Shown one piece after another: positions 1 through 5,090 of a stretch of DNA of 5,090 bases. Below the pieces are notes generated by a model, which did no database searches, was not told where the DNA came from, and saw only the letters and a program-made list of their open reading frames with translations. The stretch is from Paracoccaceae bacterium (lineage in GTDB: Bacteria; Pseudomonadota; Alphaproteobacteria; Rhodobacterales; Rhodobacteraceae), in NCBI GenBank assembly GCA_003551745.1, contig PUNI01000358.1, positions 1-5,090 of the forward strand, given 5' to 3'. A program made the position numbers and the translations under genes. The stretch's first letter is position 1. Each line of letters starts with the position of its first letter.

Positions 1-1399
1 CGAAGTTCTTCGGGTTGGCGAGATAGACCTCGGCCCGGATGCCGGCCGCGCGCAACTCCGACGCCATGGCGAAATACTCGGCCATCCGGTCGCGGTCCAT
101 CACCGTCACCACCACCGGCCCCGGCATCGCGCCCTTGAGCCGCCCCTTGGCGCGAAGCGCGGCGAGCAGCCGGTCCACCCCGATCGAGACCCCGGTCGCC
201 GGCACAGCCTGCCCGGTGAAGCGCTTCACCAGATCGTCGTAGCGCCCGCCGCCCGCCACCGAGCCGAACTGCCGCGGCCGGCCCTCGTCGTCGGTGATCT
301 CGAAAGTCAGCTCCGCCTCGAACACCGGCCCGGTGTAGTAGCCAAGGCCGCGGACCACCGAGGGATCTATGACAATGCGGTCGGGGCCGTAGCCTTGGCC
401 TGCCAGCAGACCTGCGATGGTCCCAAGTTCAGCGACGCCTTCGGCACCCGCTTCGCTTCCCTCCGAGATGAACTCAAGATGCGAAAGAGCAATCTTGTTC
501 CAAAGCAACTGAGCATCAGTGAAATCTGACTCTGCCAGCTCCGCTCGTGACGCCTCCTCCCAAAGCGAACCACCGGCTTCGACAGACCCAGTATCGGTCA
601 TCGTGGCCCGCATGACTTGCTGCAGAATGTCCTGCGAAGCGAAAAGATACCTGGAGATCACGTCAATCTGCTCTGCCGAAAGTCGTGCTCCCTCGGTGAA
701 GTCGCCGCTCTCGTCCTTGCGGCCAGCGCCCAGAAGTGCGCGCACGCCCTCCTCGCCCAGCCGGTCGAGCTTGTCGATGGCGCGCAGGACGATGCCGCGC
801 TTGTCGGCGTTTCGTTCTGGGTCAGAGGGGTCGAAGAGGCCCGCGACCTCCATCACGCCGTTCAGGACCTTCCGGTTGTTGACCCGCACGATGTACTCCC
901 TGCGCGGGATGCCCACGGCCTCCAGCGCGTCGGCGAGCATCATGCACATCTCGGCGTCGGCGGCGACGCTCGCGGCCCCCACGGTGTCGGCGTCGCACTG
1001 GGTGAACTGGCGGAAGCGGCCGGGGCCGGGCTTCTCGTTGCGCCAGACCGGGCCCATCGCGTAGCGCCGATAGGGCATGGGCAGGTCGTTGCGGTACTGC
1101 GCGGCGACGCGGGCGAGCGGCGCGGTGAGGTCATAGCGCAGCGCGAGCCAGTCGCCGGCGTCCTCCTCCTGCCAGGCGAAGACGCCGGCATGGGGCCGGT
1201 CGACGTCGGGCAGGTATTTCCCGAGCGCCTCCAGCGTCTCGACGGCGGGCGTGTCGAGCGGGTCGAAGCCGTGGCGCTCGTAGACCTCGGCGATGGTGTC
1301 GAGCATGGCCTTGCGCTCGGCCACCTCGGCGCCGAAGTCGTCGCGAAAGCCCCGCGGCGCCTCGGCGCGCGGCCGCCTCGGCCCCTTGTTCTTCGCCAT
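1..1399 (-). CDS. hisS: Histidyl-tRNA synthetase (HisRS), C-terminus cut by the window edge
   Basis: This class II aminoacyl-tRNA synthetase charges tRNA-His with histidine in the cytoplasm. The frame is open from ATG 1399-1397 to the left edge, giving 466 residues. Visible in order: the N-terminal PRGFRD segment (about residues 15-20), the [10 protein letters not shown] stretch (88-97), the motif 2 loop [14 protein letters not shown] (119-132), the histidine-binding motif VRGLGYYTG (349-357), [10 protein letters not shown] (381-390) and motif 3 [12 protein letters not shown] (401-412). The anticodon-binding domain begins near the cut end. The start is supported by an in-frame TAG twelve codons upstream, a weak GGGGAT ribosome site about 9 nt before the ATG, and a promoter match upstream. 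Residues about 236-340, between motif 2 and the histidine motif, correspond to the family's insertion domain. Here that part is visibly lower in GC and uses codons unlike the rest (CTT, ATT, GCA, TCA, ATA), and it appears longer than I remember for relatives. Identity is very secure; the insertion is the oddity. Confidence 0.97.
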   Translation of the reverse strand, partial: MAKNKGPRRPRAEAPRGFRDDFGAEVAERKAMLDTIAEVYERHGFDPLDTPAVETLEALGKYLPDVDRPHAGVFAWQEEDAGDWLALRYDLTAPLARVAAQYRNDLPMPYRRYAMGPVWRNEKPGPGRFRQFTQCDADTVGAASVAADAEMCMMLADALEAVGIPRREYIVRVNNRKVLNGVMEVAGLFDPSDPERNADKRGIVLRAIDKLDRLGEEGVRALLGAGRKDESGDFTEGARLSAEQIDVISRYLFASQDILQQVMRATMTDTGSVEAGGSLWEEASRAELAESDFTDAQLLWNKIALSHLEFISEGSEAGAEGVAELGTIAGLLAGQGYGPDRIVIDPSVVRGLGYYTGPVFEAELTFEITDDEGRPRQFGSVAGGGRYDDLVKRFTGQAVPATGVSIGVDRLLAALRAKGRLKGAMPGPVVVTVMDRDRMAEYFAMASELRAAGIRAEVYLANPKNF

Positions 1400-1429
1400 C
1401 TGCCTGATCCCCGCGCGGAATGCGCGGCC

Positions 1430-1458
1430 CGTCTAGCCGAAGCCCCGGGAGGGGGCAA
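1430..1458 (-). promoter_or_regulatory. Putative sigma-70 type promoter of hisS
   Basis: On the minus strand a -35-like TTGCCC (1458-1453) is followed after exactly 17 bp by a -10-like TAGACG (1435-1430). Transcription would start near 1423, giving a leader of about 24 nt before the hisS ATG at 1399. Housekeeping promoters in high-GC alphaproteobacteria often have a good TTG in the -35 and a degenerate -10, which fits. This is a pattern match by eye, without experimental support. Confidence 0.5.
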
Positions 1459-1468
1459 CCGCACCGCG

Positions 1469-1500
1469 CCCGCTGCGCGACGGGCCCGCTGCGCGCCGGG
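1469..1500. repeat. Two-copy 16-bp tandem repeat in the hisS-lysR gap
   Basis: CCCGCTGCGCGACGGG (1469-1484) is followed directly by CCCGCTGCGCGCCGGG (1485-1500), differing at one base, and then by a partial third start CCCG (1501-1504). Each unit begins with CCCG and ends with CGGG, so each can also fold into a short hairpin. The repeat lies upstream of both genes, behind the hisS -35 box. No function is evident; slippage of GC-rich DNA is a sufficient explanation. Confidence 0.7.
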
Positions 1501-1584
1501 CCCGTTGGGGGGCAGCCTTGCCACCCCGGTGCCGATATGCGCTCATGCCCCCCGCTTCCGTCCCCTCGCCTGCGCAGGTTGCCG

Positions 1585-2499
1585 ATGTCCGACCGACCGC
1601 CCCCGACCCCCCGCGGTTTCGACAACTGGGACGAGATCCGCACCGCGTTCCATGTGGCGCGGGCCGGCACCGTCAGCGGCGCGGCCGAGGCGCTTGGGGT
1701 GCACCATGCCACGGTGATCCGCCATGTCGATGCCCTGGAGGAGCGGCTGGGCCTGCGCCTCTTCCAGCGCCATCCACGCGGCTACACCCCGACCGAGGCC
1801 GGGGAGGAGCTGTTCAGGGTCGCCCGCACCACCGACGAACAATTCGCCCAGCTTGCCGCCCGGCTGCGGGGCGCCGGGGCCGAGGTGGCGGGCGAGCTGG
1901 TCGTCACGGCCATCCCCGGCCTCGCGCCCTTCCTCGCGCCCGGTCTGGTGCGGTTCCAGCAGGCGCATCCCGGGCTTGTGGTGCGGCTTCTGACCGACAC
2001 GCGGCTTTTCCGGCTGGAATACGGCGAGGCCCATGTGGCGATCCGCGCCGGCGCGAAACCGGAAGAGCCGGACAACGTCGTCCGGCCCTTCGGCCGGCTG
2101 CGATACGCGCTCTATGCCGCGCAGGCCTATGCGGATCGCCACGGCCTGCCGGCAAGTGCCGCGGAACTGGCCGGGCATTCTTTCGTCGGCGCCGACGGCG
2201 GCGGCCATCCCGCGCCCTTCCTGCGCTGGCTGGCCGAGACCGTGCCGGCCGGGGCGATCACCTTCCGCGGCTCGGACCTCACGACGCTGGAGGAGGCGGT
2301 GATTGCCGGCGCCGGGATCGGCTTTCTGCCCTGCTGGCGGGCGGCGCAGGTGCCCGGGCTGGTGGAGGTGCTGCGGCCGCGGCCCGACTGGGACGCGGCG
2401 CTCTGGCTGGTCACCCATGTCGATCTGCAGCGCTCGGCCAAGGTGCAGGCGGCGCTGGCGCATCTGAAGGCCGAGGCGGCGGACTGGCCCCTTGGCTGA
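1585..2499 (+). CDS. LysR-family transcriptional regulator
   Basis: A 304-residue DNA-binding regulator, the usual LysR length. The N-terminus (about residues 13-80) is a LysR winged helix-turn-helix: the segment from FHVARAGTVSGAAEALGVHH to VIRHVDALEERLGLRLFQR is characteristic, followed by GYTPTEAGEEL. A linker helix comes next, then a periplasmic-binding-protein-like effector domain from about residue 103 (GELVVTAIPGLAPFLAPGL) to near the end, including the typical late motif VIAGAGIGFLPCW. The chosen ATG has an AGG 6 nt upstream. An in-frame ATG at 1537 would add 16 Arg/Pro-rich residues with no family similarity and is less likely. The stop overlaps the start of the downstream transporter gene, so the two are probably co-transcribed and the transporter is the best candidate target. 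Effector and regulon cannot be read from the sequence. Confidence 0.93.
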   Translation: MSDRPPPTPRGFDNWDEIRTAFHVARAGTVSGAAEALGVHHATVIRHVDALEERLGLRLFQRHPRGYTPTEAGEELFRVARTTDEQFAQLAARLRGAGAEVAGELVVTAIPGLAPFLAPGLVRFQQAHPGLVVRLLTDTRLFRLEYGEAHVAIRAGAKPEEPDNVVRPFGRLRYALYAAQAYADRHGLPASAAELAGHSFVGADGGGHPAPFLRWLAETVPAGAITFRGSDLTTLEEAVIAGAGIGFLPCWRAAQVPGLVEVLRPRPDWDAALWLVTHVDLQRSAKVQAALAHLKAEAADWPLG

Positions 2500-3430
2500 G
2501 CCGGCGGGCGCCGCGCCGCCCGCCAGGGCGGCGGCGCTGGGGCATCTGGCGATGCTGGGCTTCGCCGGGCTGGTGGCGGGCTCGTTCAGCCTCGGCGCGC
2601 TGGCGGCCAACCACATCGCGCCCACGGCGCTGACGGCGCTGCGCTTCCTGATCGCGGCGGTGGCGATGGCGGCGCTGGTGCTGGCCGGGCCGGGCTTCCG
2701 CCGCGCCGATCTGGTGGCGCCCTGGCGCTATGGGCTGCTGGGCGGGCTCTTCGCGCTCTATTTCGTGCTGATGTTCGAGGCGCTTAAGACGGCGCCGCCG
2801 GTCTCGACTGCGGCGGTCTTCACGCTCACGCCCCTGATGGCGGCGGGTTTCGGCTGGCTGTGGCTGCGCCAGCGCCTCACCCGGCGCATCGGGGTCGCGC
2901 TGGGCATCGGCGCCGTGGGTGCGATCTGGGTGATCTTCCGGGCCGATCTGTCCGCGCTGCTCGCCTTCCAGCCGGGGCGGGGCGAGGCCATCTTCTTTCT
3001 CGGCTGCATCGCCCATGCCGCCTTCACCCCGCTGGTGGTGCGGCTCAACCGCGGCGAGCCGGCGCTGGTCGGCACGGCCCTCGTCATGGCCGGCGGGCTT
3101 GCCGTGCTCGCCGTCGTGGCTGCGCGTGAGATCGCCGCGACCGACTGGACCGGCCTGCCGCCCATCGTCTGGATCACCGCGGCCTATCTGGGCATCGCGA
3201 CCACGGCGCTGAGCTTCTTCCTGCTGCGCTTCGCGGCGCTGCGCCTGCCTTCCGCCAAGGTCATGGCCTACACCTATCTGGTGCCGGTCTTCGTGATCTT
3301 GTGGGAGCTGGCGCTCGGCGGCGCGCTGCCCCCGGTCCTGGTGCTGCCGGGCATCTTGCTGACGGTGGTGGCGCTCCTGCTCCTGCTCAAGCAGGAGCAG
3401 CCCCCACCGCCGCTCAGGGTGAGCGGCTGA
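2492..3430 (+). CDS. DMT-superfamily EamA-type transporter, ten predicted membrane helices
   Basis: An inner-membrane protein of 312 residues (from TTG 2492) with two homologous EamA halves. About ten hydrophobic segments are visible, roughly at residues 19-40, 44-66, 77-96, 101-125, 131-149, 164-182, 190-210, 222-243, 250-270 and 278-298. Family signatures include the helix-2 ALTALRFLIAA segment, TAPPVSTAAVFTLTPL after helix 3, and the second-half equivalent LPSAKVMAYTYLVPVF. Members of this family often export amino acids or other small metabolites, but no substrate can be assigned here. The TTG start overlaps the lysR stop by 8 bp, suggesting translational coupling. An ATG at 2552 would trim 20 hydrophilic residues while keeping helix 1, and is a real alternative; neither start has a strong ribosome site. 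The tail ends in a Pro-rich stretch after LLLLKQEQ. The 3' end overlaps the convergent arsR-type gene by 17 bp. Confidence 0.9.
   Translation: MAEPAGAAPPARAAALGHLAMLGFAGLVAGSFSLGALAANHIAPTALTALRFLIAAVAMAALVLAGPGFRRADLVAPWRYGLLGGLFALYFVLMFEALKTAPPVSTAAVFTLTPLMAAGFGWLWLRQRLTRRIGVALGIGAVGAIWVIFRADLSALLAFQPGRGEAIFFLGCIAHAAFTPLVVRLNRGEPALVGTALVMAGGLAVLAVVAAREIAATDWTGLPPIVWITAAYLGIATTALSFFLLRFAALRLPSAKVMAYTYLVPVFVILWELALGGALPPVLVLPGILLTVVALLLLLKQEQPPPPLRVSG
3377..3400. terminator. Perfect 10-bp hairpin near the convergent gene ends; possible terminator
   Basis: CTGCTCCTGC (3377-3386) and GCAGGAGCAG (3391-3400) are perfect reverse complements around a TCAA loop. The hairpin lies within the last codons of the transporter gene and starts 13 nt beyond the stop of the opposing arsR-type gene. 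That is the right place to end the minus-strand transcript. No T-run follows on either strand, so it is not a textbook intrinsic terminator. It could also simply reflect the LLLLLKQEQ coding sequence. Confidence 0.35.
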
Positions 3431-3812
3431 GATCGCCGTCGGCGGCGGCGGCGCGGTGCTCCGTCTCCAGCGCGGCCCAGTCGGCGGCCTCGGCGGCGAG
3501 GAAGCGCTCGAAGGCGTCGAGTTCGACGGGCTCGAATTGGCCGAAGCCCTGCATCCACACGCTGGCGGCGCGCAGCGCGTCGGGCTCGATCTTGCACCAT
3601 TTCACCCGGCCGCGCTTTTCCTGGCTGATCAGCCCCGCCGCGGCGAGGATGGCGAGATGCTTGGAAACCGCGGCAAGCGACATCGGCAGCGGCGCCGCCA
3701 CATCCGTCACCGCCATGTCGTCTTCGAGGAGCAGCGCGAGGATCGCCCGCCGGGTCGGGTCGGCAAGGGCGGAGAAGACCACGTCGAGCTCGGCTGAGGG
3801 CGTGTCGCGCAT
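3414..3812 (-). CDS. ArsR/SmtB-type winged-helix regulator, non-metal subtype
   Basis: A 132-residue cytoplasmic DNA-binding repressor. The N-terminus VVFSALADPTRRAILALL (residues 11-28) is the ArsR-family opening helix. The recognition helix lies at about 43-57 (PMSLAAVSKHLAILAAA) and the wing at 62-76 (ISQEKRGRVKWCKIEP). The helix that carries the CxC metal site in true ArsR/SmtB proteins (here AVTDVAA) has no Cys, and Cys73 is the only cysteine, so arsenic or similar thiol-based metal sensing is unlikely. The sequence resembles the subgroup often encoded beside SRPBCC/AHSA1-domain proteins, but no such gene is adjacent. The frame is open upstream to an ATG at 4034, but homology begins around 3812, and the palindromic operator and promoter lie in between, favouring ATG 3812. 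The gene is monocistronic here and converges on the transporter gene. Autoregulation is inferred from the operator. Confidence 0.9.
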   Translation of the reverse strand: MRDTPSAELDVVFSALADPTRRAILALLLEDDMAVTDVAAPLPMSLAAVSKHLAILAAAGLISQEKRGRVKWCKIEPDALRAASVWMQGFGQFEPVELDAFERFLAAEAADWAALETEHRAAAADGDLSRSP

Positions 3813-3818
3813 GGCTTG

Positions 3819-3847
3819 CCGATAGGGGCCGGGCGCGCAACGGTCAA
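3819..3847 (-). promoter_or_regulatory. Putative arsR promoter, spaced for leaderless transcription
   Basis: On the minus strand TTGACC (3847-3842) is a near-consensus -35, followed after 17 bp by TATCGG (3824-3819) as a -10. Only six bases separate this -10 from the ATG at 3812, so the transcript would start at or within a base or two of the start codon. No Shine-Dalgarno sequence is visible before the ATG, which agrees with a leaderless message. The -35 overlaps the palindrome at 3844-3859. Confidence 0.5.
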
Positions 3848-3859
3848 CCATGTGGTTGA
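3844..3859. promoter_or_regulatory. Palindromic operator, probable binding site of the adjacent ArsR-type regulator
   Basis: TCAACC (3844-3849) and GGTTGA (3854-3859) form a perfect 6-bp inverted repeat around ATGT, 16 bp in all. As I remember it, ArsR-family autoregulators of this subgroup bind CAACC-N4-GGTTG type sites, so size and sequence fit. It sits 31 bp upstream of the arsR start and overlaps the predicted -35, so a bound dimer would block transcription. The repeat is seen directly; the binding protein is inferred. Confidence 0.65.
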
Positions 3860-3971
3860 ACTTGCCGCGATGCTGCAGGGCAGCGGAGCAGCCCGGCCGG
3901 TCACGCGCGGCCATCCGGAATAAATAGGAAAGACAGTGGGTTAATGTGTTCCCCGCCGGGCCGATGGGCGC

Positions 3972-4000
3972 TTGACACGTCTCCACGGCCTGCTTAGGGT
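3972..4000 (+). promoter_or_regulatory. Putative sigma-70 type promoter of the atp F0 operon
   Basis: A perfect consensus -35 TTGACA (3972-3977) is followed after 17 bp by TAGGGT (3995-4000), a weak -10 that keeps the key first T, A and last T. Transcription would start near 4007, giving an atpI leader of about 26 nt. A strong -35 with a weak -10 is common for housekeeping genes in high-GC alphaproteobacteria. About 115 bp separate this -35 from the ArsR palindrome, so control by that regulator is not expected. Confidence 0.55.
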
Positions 4001-4032
4001 CCGCGCCACTGTCCGGGGGGTCTGGTCCTATC

Positions 4033-4380
4033 ATGAGCGGCCCGAGCGACGAGGAGCGGCTGCGCCGTCTCGACGAGATGCTCGCGCGCCATCGCCGTCA
4101 GGAGCCTGACAGCGGAGGGGCGGATACCCACACCCAGGCCCAGGTGGCCTGGCGGATGGTGACGGAACTTGTGGCCGGCCTTCTCGTCGGCTTCGGCATC
4201 GGATACGGGCTCGATGCGGTGTTCGGCACCCGGCCCTGGCTTCTGGTGCTGTTCACGCTGCTCGGCTTCGCGGCCGGGGTGAAGACAATGATGCGGACGG
4301 CCGGCGAGTTGCAGGCGCCGCCCGGCAAGACGGTGGCAAGGCCCGCCGCGGGACAGGAAGAGGAAGGGCGCGGTGGCTGA
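4033..4380 (+). CDS. atpI: ATP synthase accessory protein AtpI
   Basis: A small inner-membrane protein of 115 residues, encoded first in the F0 operon. AtpI proteins assist assembly or stability of the c-ring and have been linked to Mg2+ handling, but are usually not essential. The N-terminus (residues 1-38) is charged and hydrophilic ([17 protein letters not shown]). Two membrane segments follow at about 44-62 ([18 protein letters not shown]) and 68-87 ([17 protein letters not shown]), typical of the AtpI family with its Gly-rich first helix. A Pro/Glu-rich tail ends the protein. The ATG is preceded only by a G-run (4015-4020) about 12 nt upstream, a poor ribosome site, but the start agrees with the family. 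The stop overlaps the atpB start by 8 bp (GTGGCTGA), indicating translational coupling. A probable promoter lies just upstream. Confidence 0.92.
   Translation: MSGPSDEERLRRLDEMLARHRRQEPDSGGADTHTQAQVAWRMVTELVAGLLVGFGIGYGLDAVFGTRPWLLVLFTLLGFAAGVKTMMRTAGELQAPPGKTVARPAAGQEEEGRGG
4360..4368 (+). promoter_or_regulatory. Ribosome binding site of atpB inside the end of atpI
   Basis: GAGGAAGGG (4360-4368) contains a good GAGGA Shine-Dalgarno core, 8 nt before the GTG at 4373. It is the strongest ribosome site in the window. It favours the GTG start over the in-frame ATG at 4406, which would remove 11 N-terminal residues. Confidence 0.7.
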
Positions 4381-5090
4381 CGAACCCGCATTCGTGATCC
4401 GGCCGATGGACCAGTTCGTCGTCAAGCCGCTGTTCGGCGGTGACATCGTGCACTGGTACGTTCCCACCAATGTCACGCTGTGGATGGCGCTCAGCGTCGT
4501 CGCGGTCTCGCTGCTGCTCGTCTATGCCACCCGCGGCCGGGCGATCGTGCCATCCCGCGGCCAGTCGGCGGCCGAGCTTGCCTATGGCTTCATCTACAAG
4601 ATGGTCGTCGATGTGGCGGGCAAGGACGCGGTGCGCTTCTTCCCCTACATCATGACGCTATTCATGTTCATCCTCTTCGCCAATGTGCTGGGGCTGATCC
4701 CATGGGCCTTCACGCCAACCGCGCAGATCGCGGTGACGGCGGTGATGGCGCTGGCGGTGTTCATCACCGTGACGGTGCTGGGATTCGTGCTGCACGGCGC
4801 GCGCTTCCTCGAACTGTTCTGGATCTCCTCGGCGCCGCTGCCGCTGCGGCCGGTGCTGGCGGTGATCGAGGTGATCTCCTATTTCGTGCGGCCGGTCAGT
4901 CACTCCATCCGTCTTGCCGGCGCGATGATGGCCGGCCATGCCGTGGCCAAGGTGTTCGCGGGCTTCGCCGGCGCACTCGGCGTCGGCGCCGTCATCCCGA
5001 TCGTGGCGGTCACCGCGCTCTACGGGCTGGAGCTGCTGGTCGCGCTGATCCAGGCCTACGTCTTCACCATCCTGACCTGCGTCTATCTGA
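4373..5090 (+). CDS. atpB: ATP synthase F0 subunit a, 3' end beyond the window
   Basis: The membrane subunit that forms the two proton half-channels against the c-ring. The frame is open to the right edge (239 residues) and, from remembered relatives ending shortly after LTCVYL, lacks only about ten codons. Several hydrophobic helices are visible, at about residues 33-52, 90-110, 117-140, 160-173, 176-200, 203-218 and 220-238. The essential arginine is Arg180 in SHSIRL, matching E. coli aArg210. His189 (MAGH) and Glu220 (YGLELL) occupy the positions of E. coli aGlu219 and aHis245, the well-known swapped pair seen in alphaproteobacteria and mitochondria. Gln227 matches aGln252. Ala184 lies where Asn is expected (RLxGN; E. 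coli Asn214), which is unusual. The GTG start overlaps the atpI stop and has a good ribosome site. By analogy with other alphaproteobacteria, the c and b subunit genes should follow to the right. Confidence 0.96.
   Translation, partial: MADEPAFVIRPMDQFVVKPLFGGDIVHWYVPTNVTLWMALSVVAVSLLLVYATRGRAIVPSRGQSAAELAYGFIYKMVVDVAGKDAVRFFPYIMTLFMFILFANVLGLIPWAFTPTAQIAVTAVMALAVFITVTVLGFVLHGARFLELFWISSAPLPLRPVLAVIEVISYFVRPVSHSIRLAGAMMAGHAVAKVFAGFAGALGVGAVIPIVAVTALYGLELLVALIQAYVFTILTCVYL

Noticed and set aside
367..720. The low-GC part of hisS as a mobile element or frameshifted pseudogene
   Set aside because: The hisS frame is uninterrupted through the whole stretch with motifs intact on both sides, and no terminal repeats or transposase-like sequence are visible.
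617..1717. Long open frame on the plus strand opposite hisS (366 codons)
   Set aside because: It lies antisense to a clearly conserved HisRS frame, runs through the hisS promoter region and into the LysR gene, and shows no recognisable domain. Long antisense frames are expected in DNA this rich in GC.
1543..2625. Open frame of 360 codons antisense to the LysR gene
   Set aside because: It has no family motifs and mirrors the codon structure of the LysR gene on the other strand.
1518..2633. Open frame of 371 codons in another frame of the LysR gene
   Set aside because: The product is a low-complexity Arg/Pro/Gly/Ala string typical of a shifted frame in GC-rich DNA, while the overlapping LysR frame has clear homology.
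2411..3016. Charged Arg/Gln/Glu-rich frame antisense to the transporter
   Set aside because: The composition comes from reading the complement of hydrophobic codons; the plus strand has a clear EamA membrane protein.
3813..4034. N-terminal extension of the ArsR-type protein by 74 residues to the upstream ATG
   Set aside because: The added residues have no ArsR similarity, and they would be encoded by DNA holding the operator and both divergent promoters.
1..5090. CRISPR array, tRNA or rRNA genes, toxin-antitoxin or defence cassette
   Set aside because: No spaced repeat series, cloverleaf-like sequence or matching protein motifs were seen; every sizeable coding region is assigned to a known family.

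Overview
The window is high-GC DNA (by eye about 70% or more in most coding parts) and looks like an alphaproteobacterial chromosome, most likely Rhodobacterales. Three observations support this: the HisRS motif-2 loop and closing motifs read like Rhodobacterales HisRS, an atpI-atpB pair opens an F0-only operon with no F1 genes in view, and the subunit a sequence has the alphaproteobacterial HSIRLAG / MAGH signature. The assignment comes from remembered family patterns, not a database search.

Layout from left to right. Positions 1-1399 (minus) hold the first 466 residues of histidyl-tRNA synthetase (hisS); its C-terminus lies beyond the left edge. A 185-bp gap (1400-1584) carries a plausible hisS promoter and a 16-bp tandem repeat. 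Positions 1585-2499 (plus) encode a LysR-type regulator, which overlaps by 8 bp a 10-helix DMT/EamA transporter gene (2492-3430). That gene converges with, and overlaps by 17 bp, a small ArsR-type regulator gene on the minus strand (3414-3812). A 220-bp divergent intergenic region (3813-4032) holds a palindrome that looks like the ArsR operator and a promoter for the F0 operon. atpI (4033-4380) and atpB (4373 to the right edge, about ten codons short of complete) follow, again with an 8-bp overlap.

Functionally these are three unrelated blocks: a housekeeping translation gene, a small accessory block (LysR regulator plus predicted exporter, and an autoregulated ArsR regulator), and the start of the ATP synthase membrane-sector operon. 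I see no mobile element, tRNA, rRNA, CRISPR array or defence system, and no clear undescribed multi-gene system. The most unusual things are (i) a low-GC and apparently over-long insertion domain inside hisS, (ii) a non-canonical Ala in the essential helix of ATP synthase subunit a where Asn is expected, and (iii) an arsR promoter whose geometry predicts a leaderless mRNA with the operator over its -35 box.
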